Source: Erythrobacter sp. AP23 (GTDB lineage: Bacteria; Pseudomonadota; Alphaproteobacteria; Sphingomonadales; Sphingomonadaceae). Taken from it: 64,000 nt of DNA. The notes beneath the pieces are model-generated. The model searched no databases. It saw only the letters and a list, made by a program, of their open reading frames with translations, and was not told the origin of the DNA. The translations under genes were made by a program, and so were the position numbers. The stretch lies in NCBI RefSeq assembly GCF_001542855.1, contig NZ_LNBY01000018.1, positions 186,001 to 250,000 of the forward strand, in the 5' to 3' direction. Positions 43,845-51,323 of this stretch are shown here, in pieces (the stretch's first letter is position 1; each line of letters starts with the position of its first letter).

Positions 43845-43860
43845 TGTAAATCGATTTACA
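43845..43860. promoter_or_regulatory. Perfect 16-bp palindrome, putative MarR operator
   Basis: TGTAAATCGATTTACA is fully self-complementary. It lies between the hydrolase ATG (43829, minus) and the broken marR (43924, plus), the usual position for an autoregulating MarR site that also blocks a divergent operon. Confidence 0.75.
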
Positions 43861-43923
43861 GTAAACGGCTTTATTTCCTGATCCGCTATGGTAGGTTGCC
43901 CTAGATGGCTGCCATGACGGGCT

Positions 43924-44381
43924 ATGACGCGGATACAAAGGGGGGCAAGTTCCCTCACCGATACCGATCGGCTGTTCTTTCTTATGGAGGAAGTGACCCG
44001 GCGTTTGCGCAGGACCGCCGATTCTTCGGTTGAACAATTCGGGCTCACGCGGACGCAATGGAGTATATTGGCTTATCTTTCGGAGCCCAGGCATGACCCA
44101 GACAGAGCTGGCTCGGGAACTGAAGCTAGAGCGCGCTAGCATCGGCCAGACTATTGATCGCCTGGAAGAACTTGAGCTGGTGGAAAGACGCAGGCGCGAA
44201 GAACGACAGGCGCGTTTGGCGGGTTCATTTACGCCCTGCCGCAATCGAGCTACTTCCCAAGATGCGAGTAGAAGCTGATGCAATGTATGCTCGCTTGCTC
44301 GGGGGGATCCGTTTTGGGGAACTGGAGCGCTTACGCGGATCGCTGGCTAGGATGCATGACAATCTGGGCAGCGAGCCATAA
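43924..44381 (+). pseudogene. MarR family regulator broken by two frameshifts
   Basis: Three frames in succession give one MarR protein. Frame 1 has LTDTDRLFFLMEEVTRRL and TRTQWSILAYLSE. After one extra base near 44086, frame 2 has PGMTQTELARELKLERASIG and DRLEELELVERRRREE. After a second extra base near 44204, frame 3 has DRRVWRVHLRPAAIELLPKM to the C-terminus. Each shift looks like a single-base insertion. Unless they are assembly errors the protein cannot be made. It adjoins the palindrome that it probably once bound, so the hydrolase/thioesterase pair may now be derepressed or controlled by the second MarR at 44687. Confidence 0.8.
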
Positions 44382-44686
44382 TCACTCGAAATCGAGCCCA
44401 TGCCCCGCGTTCACGCCCGCGTTTGCCCTTCAGGGGGTCTGATGCTCAGATGAGGGACGCCGAGCGCATGCGATCATAACATCCCGGCAGTCGTGGCAGG
44501 CGAGGTGGCCGGAGCCCCCGCACTCACCCAGCGCCGTTCGGTTCCTTATCAGCTTGAGCGACCATCGGATTCAGTTTCTGCTGTAGCGTGAAATCAGCGA
44601 GTGTTTGCATGGCGGCACTGCTAGCGAATATGGTTGACGCTGAGCTTGAACACGCCAGGCATGCGCGAGCCTTCCAAGATAGCGCT
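44382..44686. other. Intergenic stretch before the second marR
   Basis: About 300 bases without a confident gene. The in-frame GTG at 44588 would extend the next protein by 33 unsupported residues. No palindrome like the one at 43845 is evident here. Confidence 0.35.
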
Positions 44687-45175
44687 ATGGATAAGCATAT
44701 GCCGAAAGATGAGATACGTGATTACGCCCCCAACGAAAAGGATGACATCCTTTATTTGCTAGAAGAGGTGAACAGGACCGCTCGGCGGACCTTCGACGCT
44801 CTGATCGTGGGGCTCGACCTCAATCAAACACAATGGCGGATCATCGCGTCCTTGTTGCGAGAACCTACGCTAACACAGACCGAGATTTCTCGCCTGCTCG
44901 AGCTTGAATCGGCGACGATAGGACAGGCTGTCGCAGTTTTGGTTGAAAAAGGTTTGATCGAGCGAGAGCGGGCGGCGCACGATCGAAGGGTTTGGAACCT
45001 CCACCTCACCGAGCAAGTAAGAACCATCTGGCCGGAACTGCGCGAAGCGGCTGATCGACTCCACGAAATTCTCTGGAAGGGAATGTCTGCGCCTCAAATC
45101 GACCTCCTGCGTACGATGCTTCGAAAAGTTGCGGAGAATCAGAAGCAGGCTGACACTTGCGAAGAAAGCCGATGA
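44687..45175 (+). CDS. MarR family transcriptional regulator
   Basis: This regulator has about 162 residues, with helices ILYLLEEVNRTARRTFDALI, LNQTQWRIIASLL, the recognition unit TQTEISRLLELESATIGQAV and the wing LIERERAAHDRRVWNLHLTE. C-terminal dimer helices follow. Start ATG 44687 gives a normal MarR N-terminus; GTG 44588 gives 33 extra residues and is less likely. It resembles the broken marR just upstream closely enough to be a tandem paralogue. It overlaps the next gene by ATGA, so it is co-expressed with the ABC1 kinase. Confidence 0.83.
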   Translation: MDKHMPKDEIRDYAPNEKDDILYLLEEVNRTARRTFDALIVGLDLNQTQWRIIASLLREPTLTQTEISRLLELESATIGQAVAVLVEKGLIERERAAHDRRVWNLHLTEQVRTIWPELREAADRLHEILWKGMSAPQIDLLRTMLRKVAENQKQADTCEESR

Positions 45176-46758
45176 AGCATGATCTGGAAAACAGTGTCGG
45201 TGAACTGACGCGGCTAGCAGAACTCGGTCAGATTTTCGCCCGGCACGGTCTGAAAAATCTCGGAAGCTTGCTTGGCTTTATGCCGGTTTCGGAGAATGAG
45301 CCAGATACCGAGGACTTGCGTCCTGCATCGGTGGTGGCGCTGTTGCGCGATGTCGGCCCTGTCGGAATAAAGCTTGGCCAGCTCCTGGCGACCAGAAGCG
45401 ATCTGTTTACACAACCCTGGATTTCCGCGTTCGGCACTCTCCACGACCAGGTGGAACCGCTGCCGTTCGATAAGATCGAACCGGTGATTGTATCGGCTTG
45501 GGGCAGCGACTGGGAACGTGAATTCGCCGCTTTCGAGAGAAACCCGATCGCCTCAGCCTCTATCGCGCAGACTTATGTCGCAACCCTGCTGGACGGAAGC
45601 GAGACTATCGTGAAAATCCGCCGACCCGGCATGGCGTCCAGGATCGAGGCGGACATGAGGCTGTTGACACGGCTCGCGGGCCTCGCCGAGCGTCGGTCAA
45701 GCGACATTGCTCGCTATCGACCCGTGGAATTCCTTCAGACATTCGCCAAGAATTTAGCGCGGGAGATGGACCTGGCGGCAGAAGCACGTGCCTGTGAAAG
45801 GATTGGCGGTTATCTGGAGATGCTTGGGGTGAAGACGCCCGCGATCCACTGGGAACTCACAGGCTTGACGATCAATGTGCAGGAAGCCCTGGGCGGAAAG
45901 CCCGCGTCGCGGCACCCGGCAACTGATCCGGCAGGGAATGCCCAGTTCGCGAAGCGCTATGCCGATGCAGTGCTACGGATGATCCTTCTCAATGGAGAGT
46001 TTCATGGCGACCCGCATCCCGGCAACGTCTTCTGGATGGAAGGGAACCAGGTAGGCTTCATCGATTTCGGCTCGGTCGGCTTTCTCAGCGGCGCGCGGCG
46101 TCAGGAAATCGTCCGACTGATTTTCGCTATCGCGAACGGACAGATAGACAAGGTGGCCGATCTGCTGCTCGACTGGGCAGGCAATCCACTCGTGGATCGC
46201 GCGCAATTGGTGATGGACCTGGATGAGCTGATCGCGGAATTTAGCGGCACAGCTCTTGCCGGGATAGAATTCGCGGCAATTTTCGATCGGGTTTTCGGAT
46301 TGTTGCGCGATTATCGCCTCGTATTGCCGCCCGACCTCGCTATTTTGCTGCGCACCCTGCTGACCGCAGAGGGCTTCGTTCGCTCTTTGGCGCCGGACTA
46401 CAATATCGCCGAAGAAACGAAGCCGATCGTGATGCAATTGTTTGCCGAGCGATTTTCGATCGGAGCCGCGCGGGATCATTTGGCCAAGGTCCGCAGTGGC
46501 CTGCTTGATTTCTCGGCATCGCTGCCCGAGCTAATCGATAACGTTGCCTCGGTCGCTCGATCAGGTACGATTCAGGTATCCATCGACCCAGCCAGTCTGA
46601 ACCATCTGACGCGGGAAGAGGACCGCAGCACCCCCGTCAAGGGTCCGGTGGTGGCAGCGTTGATCATCTCTGCCGCATTGCTGGCCGACCAATCGTTGTT
46701 ACTGGCAGGAATTGTTCTGGCTTTCGCGGGAATAGCACTCATTCCTAGATGGAACTGA
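45172..46758 (+). CDS. ABC1/UbiB (ADCK) family atypical kinase
   Basis: This is a 528-residue protein-kinase-like protein. The family's N-terminal KxGQ motif appears as GIKLGQLLATRSDLF. The nucleotide region has ASIAQTYVATLLDGSETIVKI and RRPGMASRIEADM, and the catalytic and metal loop is FHGDPHPGN with IDFGSVGFL (DFG). Two hydrophobic helices close the protein (VVAALIISAALLADQSLLLA and the following segment). UbiB proteins support ubiquinone biosynthesis or lipid handling. A copy regulated together with MarR in an accessory zone is unusual. I chose ATG 45172, which overlaps the MarR stop, over TTG 45157. Confidence 0.87.
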   Translation: MKHDLENSVGELTRLAELGQIFARHGLKNLGSLLGFMPVSENEPDTEDLRPASVVALLRDVGPVGIKLGQLLATRSDLFTQPWISAFGTLHDQVEPLPFDKIEPVIVSAWGSDWEREFAAFERNPIASASIAQTYVATLLDGSETIVKIRRPGMASRIEADMRLLTRLAGLAERRSSDIARYRPVEFLQTFAKNLAREMDLAAEARACERIGGYLEMLGVKTPAIHWELTGLTINVQEALGGKPASRHPATDPAGNAQFAKRYADAVLRMILLNGEFHGDPHPGNVFWMEGNQVGFIDFGSVGFLSGARRQEIVRLIFAIANGQIDKVADLLLDWAGNPLVDRAQLVMDLDELIAEFSGTALAGIEFAAIFDRVFGLLRDYRLVLPPDLAILLRTLLTAEGFVRSLAPDYNIAEETKPIVMQLFAERFSIGAARDHLAKVRSGLLDFSASLPELIDNVASVARSGTIQVSIDPASLNHLTREEDRSTPVKGPVVAALIISAALLADQSLLLAGIVLAFAGIALIPRWN

Positions 46759-46835
46759 TAAGACCACACACAATGAACGCTTAGACCACGGCCGCCCGGC
46801 ACCGATATTGGCTACATCAAGGGAGAAGAGTGGAA

Positions 46836-46884
46836 ATGACCGAACAGAAACCTGCCGAAGCGGTGCCTGCCGCCACCATGCTGC
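46836..46884 (+). pseudogene. 5' end of a small gene cut off by the IS element
   Basis: GGGAGAAGAG precedes ATG 46836. The frame begins MTEQKPAEAVPAATMLL and then runs into the IS end at 46885, reaching a stop inside the element (TAG at 46920-46922). The start resembles some NUDIX hydrolases, but 17 residues are too few for a real assignment. The rest of the gene is not seen on the far side of the IS. Confidence 0.6.
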
Positions 46885-46896
46885 TGACCTGCCCCA

Positions 46897-47778
46897 TCAG
46901 GGTGGTCCACCGGTTAAGTTAGAGTTCCGGCGGTTGGGGTCGCCCTGCTGGGCGGCCTGGAGCGCAGCGTAAGGCAGCATGGCAGGACGAGGCAAGATCG
47001 TTTGTGGGGCCGGCGGCTGGTAGCCCAGCGAAGAGTGTGGCCGGACGGTGTTGTAGTGGATACGCCAGCGCTCGATCAGGATGATTGCCTCCTTCAGAGT
47101 GTAGAAGATCTCCCCGTTGAGAAGCTCATCCCTGAGCTTGCCGTTGAAGGATTCGTTGTAGCCATTCTCCCATGGTGATCCGGGTTCGATGTAGAGAGTC
47201 TTCACACCAATCCGCCAGAGCCAGTCGCGCACGGCATGAGAAGTGAACTCAGCGCCATTATCGCTACGGATGTGATCAGGCGGACCATGGCGTTGGAACA
47301 GCTCGGTCAGCACGGCCAGGACATCATCGCTCTTGAGCTTGCGCTGGACATGGATCGCCAGGCACTGGCGGCTGTACTCGTCGATCACGGTAAGCATGCG
47401 GAAGGCCTTGCCGTCATGGGTGCGATCCATGACGAAGTCGTAGCTCCACACATGGCCACTATATTGCGGACGCAGCCTCACGCATGATCCATCGTTGAAC
47501 CACAGACGCCCGCGCTTTGGCTGTCTCTGCGGAACCTTGAGCCCTTCACGGCGCCAGATCCGCTCGACCCGCTTGGCGTTCACCAACCAACTTTCATTGC
47601 GCAGCAGCGCCGTGATCCGGCGATAGCCGTAGCGACCATATTGCTGGGCCAGCCGGATGATTGCAGCTGTCAGCGGCTTCTCGTCGGCTGGTGGTGCGGG
47701 CAGCTTGCGCTGGGTCGAGCGGTGCTGGGCAACGACCCGGCAGGCACGGCGCTGGCAGATATCCAATGCCTCCTGCAC
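46897..47778 (-). CDS. IS3-family transposase OrfB (DDE catalytic domain)
   Basis: This 293-residue catalytic part has an N-terminal HTH_21-like region ([18 protein letters not shown]) and an RNase H-like core. The catalytic residues are Asp in [14 protein letters not shown], Asp in [11 protein letters not shown] and Glu in [14 protein letters not shown], followed by the LGYQPPAPQ tail. The open frame as given starts with an internal Met; the natural product should be OrfAB made by -1 slippage at 47817-47823, which would enter this frame about 13 codons upstream. All catalytic residues are present, so it may be active. Confidence 0.85.
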   Translation of the reverse strand: MQEALDICQRRACRVVAQHRSTQRKLPAPPADEKPLTAAIIRLAQQYGRYGYRRITALLRNESWLVNAKRVERIWRREGLKVPQRQPKRGRLWFNDGSCVRLRPQYSGHVWSYDFVMDRTHDGKAFRMLTVIDEYSRQCLAIHVQRKLKSDDVLAVLTELFQRHGPPDHIRSDNGAEFTSHAVRDWLWRIGVKTLYIEPGSPWENGYNESFNGKLRDELLNGEIFYTLKEAIILIERWRIHYNTVRPHSSLGYQPPAPQTILPRPAMLPYAALQAAQQGDPNRRNSNLTGGPP

Positions 47779-47810
47779 ATGGTCGATGGCCAGCCGACGC
47801 CGTGAAGGGC

Positions 47811-48089
47811 TCAGTACTTTCCCTCGACAACCTCCTTCAGGATCAGCGCATCGAGCGTAAGATCAGACACCGCCTTCCTGAGCCGCTGGTTCTCCTTCTT
47901 GAGATCCTTCAATCGCCGAGCCTGGCTGACCTTCAGCCCACCGTACTCGCGTCGCCAGCGATAGTAACTCTGCTCCGAAATCCCCAGCGATCGGCTGATC
48001 TCCCCGATCTTCTCTCCGTGCGAGAGCCGAACTTCGGCCTCACGCAGTATCCCGATAATCTGTTCCGGCGTGTATCTCTTCCGTGCCAT
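47811..48089 (-). CDS. IS3-family transposase OrfA (helix-turn-helix)
   Basis: This 92-residue DNA-binding protein reads [20 protein letters not shown], then the HTH with [20 protein letters not shown], then a Leu-zipper-like helix ([18 protein letters not shown]). It binds the terminal repeats. Its last codons contain the G GGA AAG heptamer, after which TAC TGA ends OrfA. Confidence 0.87.
   Translation of the reverse strand: MARKRYTPEQIIGILREAEVRLSHGEKIGEISRSLGISEQSYYRWRREYGGLKVSQARRLKDLKKENQRLRKAVSDLTLDALILKEVVEGKY
47817..47823 (-). promoter_or_regulatory. -1 programmed-frameshift heptamer of the IS
   Basis: On the minus strand the sequence is G_GGA_AAG in the OrfA frame, a textbook X_XXY_YYZ slippery site two codons before the OrfA stop. 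Slipping back one base continues as GTA CTG AGC, directly in the OrfB frame. Confidence 0.75.
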
Positions 48090-48165
48090 TCATCAGCCCC
48101 TTTCAAGCCGTAAATAGCCGAAATCCTAACTCTCAAAACGGACCACTTTTCGGGGGGAAGGTCAC

Positions 48166-48633
48166 CTCTGGCCGATGGGAAGGACGCTGACAGGCTGGAA
48201 ACCGCAGTTGGGCGGTTGGGGCTTGATCGAACTTAGAAACGCGCAATCGGTCGATCCGTTTTCCCTGGCCTCAGATGAACTCATTGAGGTTACCGACTGG
48301 GAACTACTTGATTTTGCAGTTCAAGTTGTCAAGCAATGGCTCCAAAGGAAGGGTTTCGAGATCATGTCCACTCACTCAAATCCCAACGTCGATCCGAACA
48401 TCTGATTTGTCGGAGACAATGGACCCGAGTGGGTAATCGTACGAGCAGCGCGATATCCAGAAAAGGTGGCTCAGATCCCGAGCAACGTAGAGGCCATCGC
48501 TAAGCAATGCGAAGCTCTCAGTCACTTGGGGAATTTCGCATCTTTTGGCTTTGCGTTGGCGGAAAACGTTGAAAGGCCCATCTGGCGGGGACACGCTGCC
48601 GATGTCCAATTCGAAGGCATTAAGCCGATCTGA
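48166..48633 (+). pseudogene. Unrecognised gene with an in-frame TGA and IS-truncated 5' end
   Basis: The frame is open from the IS border. From ATG 48175 it encodes LGGWGLIELRNAQSVDPFSL and WELLDFAVQVVKQWLQRKGF, to NPNVDPNI, then TGA at 48403-48405. In the same frame it continues as FVGDNGPEWVIVRAARYPEK, ALSHLGNFASFGFALAENVE and WRGHAADVQFEGIKPI, to a real stop at 48631-48633. Both halves look protein-like, and one base change (TGG to TGA) explains the break. I do not recognise the family. The start may lie in sequence lost at the IS junction. Confidence 0.6.
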
Positions 48634-48827
48634 TCCGGAAGCTCTCATTGCTCCACGCAGGTGTGCGATCTCTTGAAGAATCATGCGGCCATATTCGTGC
48701 TCGGCGGTCGCTTTTGGGGTGTAATATAGCCGCCGCTCTGCGCCAAAACACCAGACGTCCAGACCGGTAACGGCGTGGGCTGTAGACTGGAGTTCGTTCG
48801 ACCTGAGGCCGGTCGGATTACGACTTC
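48634..48827. other. Intergenic stretch, possibly remnant coding on the minus strand
   Basis: The minus strand is open across this part and into 48376-48633 and reads AVTGLDVWCFGAERRLYYTP and EYGRMILQEIAHLRGAMRAS. It has some protein character but no start, partner or recognised family, and it overlaps the plus-strand pseudogene. Nothing else is visible. Confidence 0.3.
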
Positions 48828-49386
48828 TTACCAGTCGTCGAAACTTTGAATTTTGCTCAGATTGGAAACCTCATTCAAGTGCGTTTCCAAGTGATGGCGT
48901 TCCTCATCCCAAACCGCAAACAGATGTTCTGCGCCAGAATTCTCAATGTTGTTTAATTCGAAATCGTACACATCGAGAAACAATTGCTCGTAGTACTTAA
49001 AGAGACGATTCTCCATGCTGGTGAATGTCACGTATAGCTGGGCATTCTTCGGCCATTTTTTTGACGTGGCTATCAACGCGAAGCTCAGCAAACCCTTTCC
49101 CGACATACACGCATAACATCGTGTAATTGCCATGGTCGTCGCAGGCGTCATAGTCTACCCACAGGTGATAGAGGCCTGTCTGACCACGGAGGAATTTAAG
49201 ATAGAGCTTGTACGTTATGTTCCCAATACGAAGTTCGTCGTCGACCGGCAGTTCCGCACAAAATGCGCTCTCGTTCACCAACTCATGGGCAGAAATTGGC
49301 TGGCTTAGTTCTAAGAGCGCTATTTGATCGAACGCATCGTACTCTTGATTTTGACACGGGAAATCTTGTTCGATGCACTTTGTCAT
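48828..49386 (-). pseudogene. Unrecognised gene with a frameshift in an A7 tract
   Basis: The 5' part (from ATG 49386) reads ALLELSQPISAHELVNESAF, ELRIGNITYKLYLKFLRGQT and LWVDYDACDDHGNYTMLCVY, to FAELRVDSHVKK. At the seven-A run (minus strand, 49062-49056) the coding sense moves one frame and continues WPKNAQLYVTFTSMENRLFK, then YYEQLFLDVYDFELNN and the end SLSKIQSFDDW-like. Removing one A joins them into one protein of about 185 residues. I do not recognise it. Base composition is lower in GC than the neighbours, which suggests a recent arrival. Slippage on the A tract, a sequencing error or true decay are all possible. Confidence 0.6.
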
Positions 49387-49595
49387 GATCGGCTCGACCT
49401 ACTCAATATTGTATGTTCCTTAATAGGCGCCGGTGGCTTCCGAAATCAGCTCGGTTCTTGCAGCGACGAGCGCTCCCAATACTCGAGGGTATCGGGCCGA
49501 CTGCTTCGATCCGGCGACCGCGCAAAGGATGCCTTTGACTGCCCCTGTCGATGGCACGTCCGCCTCCAACCAGTCAGCTCCAGACCAATAAGCGG

Positions 49596-49811
49596 TCACT
49601 TCAGGCGGTCCGAAATCCAGGCCTCCACTTCGTCTTCTGCCCATGCGACCGCATATCCACCCAGCTGCACGGGCTTCGGAAACTTGCCCTCGGCCATCCA
49701 GCGATAGATTGTCGAACGGCCAAGCCCGACGCGATGCTGAACTTCGGGCAGGCGAATGAGCCGCGTCACCCGCCGGGTTTCGGTCGCTCCTTTGTCTATC
49801 TCTTCACCCAC
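49596..49811 (-). CDS. AlpA-like helix-turn-helix regulator
   Basis: This small DNA-binding protein has 71 residues from GTG 49811. It has RVTRLIRLPEVQHRVGLGRS, TIYRWMAEGKFPKPVQLGG and a terminal AEDEVEAWISDRL, the classic AlpA/excisionase-like MerR-fold pattern. GTG 49811 is preferred over the longer frame because GGGAGG sits five bases upstream and the start overlaps the preceding stop by eight bases (GTGGGTGA). AlpA proteins control excision or transfer genes of integrated elements. Confidence 0.82.
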   Translation of the reverse strand: MGEEIDKGATETRRVTRLIRLPEVQHRVGLGRSTIYRWMAEGKFPKPVQLGGYAVAWAEDEVEAWISDRLK

Positions 49812-50295
49812 GATGGCCTCCCTCGGCACCGGCAAAGACATCGCCAAGCAGCGCATCCTTGCGTTCGAGCTCGTCGATGTGGTCGGAGAGCAAGCGGGCG
49901 ACGCGGTGCGCGGTCCCCTTGGCCCAGCGCGGCTTCACATCGTGAACCTGGTTGCCCAAGACACGCTCGAGCGCTGAAGGCAGTTCGCCGGAAAAGTCCT
50001 CGAAGAATTGCGCGAGGTCCGATTGCAGCCACGCAATCGCGTGATCGCCGCCGCTGACGAGGAACAGGAGCAGGTGTGCGTGCGGCGCGACGCCGCTCGC
50101 GGCAAGAATGCGCAAGGCTTCGCCGAGGCTGGCCGAGCGTTCGCCCGCAAGAACACGGCGCAGGGCATCCTTATGGATCTGCGCGTCGCGAGCGATGTCG
50201 CAGCGGGCACGGCCGCTGGCTTCGACGGCGGCCAAAAGCAGCCGGGCGAGGTCGGCGCGAACCTGTTGTTCGGCAAAGAGCGCCATGTTGGTCAT
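49804..50295 (-). CDS. Putative regulator upstream of the tra operon
   Basis: This 163-residue protein has a possible N-terminal HTH (ARCDIARDAQIHKDALRRVL, then SASLGEALRILAASGVAPHA). A helical middle (DLAQFFEDFSGELPSALERV) and a C-terminal ELERKDALLGDVFAGAEG tail follow. I recognise no family with certainty; the HTH resembles Cro/CI-type addiction or transfer regulators. It is divergent from traA, coupled to the AlpA-like gene, and has an SOS-type box about 72 bases upstream of its ATG. That fits a regulator of conjugation. Confidence 0.7.
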   Translation of the reverse strand: MTNMALFAEQQVRADLARLLLAAVEASGRARCDIARDAQIHKDALRRVLAGERSASLGEALRILAASGVAPHAHLLLFLVSGGDHAIAWLQSDLAQFFEDFSGELPSALERVLGNQVHDVKPRWAKGTAHRVARLLSDHIDELERKDALLGDVFAGAEGGHRG

Positions 50296-50659
50296 CGACG
50301 AATCCTTATCTCCAGAGTGATCGACTCTCCGGCTAACCGCGAAGGAAGCCTGTAGGAAAACAAAAAGAACATTTAGAGAACATAGAGGAAGGAACGATCA
50401 GCTTCCTCCGACGATTCGCGCGAATTTCGGTCGCCTGCGCGCATATCGCGGCTCTCTTCGCTCAGATGCCGGCACAGTCAGCGCTGTTGCGCGATCAGCC
50501 TGCGCGAATCCCGTGCATCGCACCTCCCGATGTCGCTTTTTGCTTGGTCGAAAGCCCCAAAATCCAATTCCCGATTTCCTACAGCCCGGCTCCGGGGAGA
50601 GGAAAGAACATACAGCGAACGCATCGCTGGCTGATGTTCAATCCTCGGAGTTTCCATCC
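50296..50659. promoter_or_regulatory. Divergent control region of the conjugation module
   Basis: These 364 bases lie between the regulator (minus) and traA (plus). Contents: an inverted repeat AGAGT-GATCG-ACTCT (50314-50328) about 19 bases upstream of the regulator ATG, a direct-repeat LexA-like box (50367-50381), and an AT-rich tract around 50355-50390 that is a likely promoter. No gene is supported. I see no obvious oriT. Confidence 0.55.
50367..50381. promoter_or_regulatory. Alphaproteobacterial-type LexA (SOS) box
   Basis: GAACATTTAGAGAAC fits GAAC-N7-GAAC, the reverse complement of the GTTC-N7-GTTC box used by LexA in many alphaproteobacteria. It sits in the AT-rich promoter zone between the element regulator and the tra operon. 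Confidence 0.65.
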
Positions 50660-50992
50660 ATGACCACCAAGACTGCCCTTCCGGTCCAGCAGCGCTCGCC
50701 CAACGGGGCTCGCGGCCGCGACTACATTCTTCCCGCCTGCGTGGCGCTGGCCTGCGCCGGTGCCGCCTTTGCCGGCGCCGACACCACCTTCGATCCCGCG
50801 TTGACCAAGTTCACCGACTTCCTCGAAGGTTCGGGCGGCAAGATCATCACTGTGCTCAGCCTTGCGGGCGGCCTGATCGGTCTCGCCTCCGGGCGTTTCT
50901 CGCTCGGCCAGGTCGCGGTGCCGGTCGGCGTCGGCATCGGTGTCGGCACCGGCGTTCCGATCGTCACCTCGGTCGTGACCGCGGTCATCTGA
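50660..50992 (+). CDS. traA: TraA-like conjugative pilin
   Basis: This small prepilin has 110 residues from ATG 50660, with GGAG upstream. An N-terminal leader with a hydrophobic stretch ends in ALACAGAAFAGAD, and two hydrophobic helices (GKIITVLSLAGGLIGLASG, VAVPVGVGIGVGTGVPIVTS) form the pilin core. It is the first gene of an F-type tra operon, as expected for pilin. The longer frame from 50513 is not supported. Processing and possible cyclisation or acetylation of the pilin cannot be seen here. Confidence 0.85.
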   Translation: MTTKTALPVQQRSPNGARGRDYILPACVALACAGAAFAGADTTFDPALTKFTDFLEGSGGKIITVLSLAGGLIGLASGRFSLGQVAVPVGVGIGVGTGVPIVTSVVTAVI

Positions 50993-51023
50993 TCAGCGGA
51001 TCCGGTCACGACAGGAGGGCGGC

Positions 51024-51311
51024 ATGGCCGACAGGTACCTCGTTCCACGGCGGCTCGACGACCCGGAGCTCATCGGCTTCTGGACCATCGACGAGTTTGC
51101 AGGGATCCTTATTCCCTTCGCCTGGGGCATTCTCTCGCAGCATATCTTCATCGGTATCGGCCTGGCCGCCGGGGCCTGGCTTGCCTTGCGGAAGGCAAAG
51201 GCACGCGGCGCCGGTTCGGCACTGGTGCATGCTGCGTACTGGTACCTGCCCGGGAGCTTTCTCGGGTTGAAGGCCACGCCGCCCTCCCACTGCCGCCTGT
51301 TGGCGGGCTGA
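51024..51311 (+). CDS. traL: TraL, F-type T4SS pilus assembly protein
   Basis: This 95-residue small inner-membrane protein has VPRRLDDPELIGFWTIDEFA and a hydrophobic GILIPFAWGILSQHIFIGIG. It matches TraL in length, in motif and in position between pilin and TraE. It is needed for pilus assembly in F-type systems. Confidence 0.85.
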   Translation: MADRYLVPRRLDDPELIGFWTIDEFAGILIPFAWGILSQHIFIGIGLAAGAWLALRKAKARGAGSALVHAAYWYLPGSFLGLKATPPSHCRLLAG

Positions 51312-51323
51312 GGGAGGCGAACC

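Larger units (their letters stand above)
46885..48164 (-). mobile_element. Intact IS3-family insertion sequence, 1280 bp
   Basis: The ends are TGACCTGCCCCATCAGGGTGG (46885) and, on the other strand, TGACCTTCCCCCCGAAAAGTGG (48164), imperfect terminal inverted repeats starting TGACCT. It carries orfA and orfB in the IS3 arrangement, with a -1 slippery heptamer between them. No matching target duplication is visible: CTGC lies outside the left end and CCTC outside the right. The termini and the [14 protein letters not shown] OrfA suggest the IS407-like part of the family. A nearly identical but truncated copy of its left end lies in inverted orientation at 42053-42203. Confidence 0.88.

Noticed and set aside
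48403..48405. In-frame TGA as selenocysteine
   Set aside because: No SECIS-like hairpin stands out just after it and no selenium genes are in view; a nonsense mutation is simpler.
48376..48684. Minus-strand frame starting MILQEIAHLRGAM
   Set aside because: It overlaps the plus-strand pseudogene with better coding character; kept only as a remark for 48634-48827.
49420..49644. Minus-strand open frame after the AlpA-like gene
   Set aside because: Its first part is out-of-phase alpA sequence and no start, ribosome site or family is evident for the remainder; left as unsupported.
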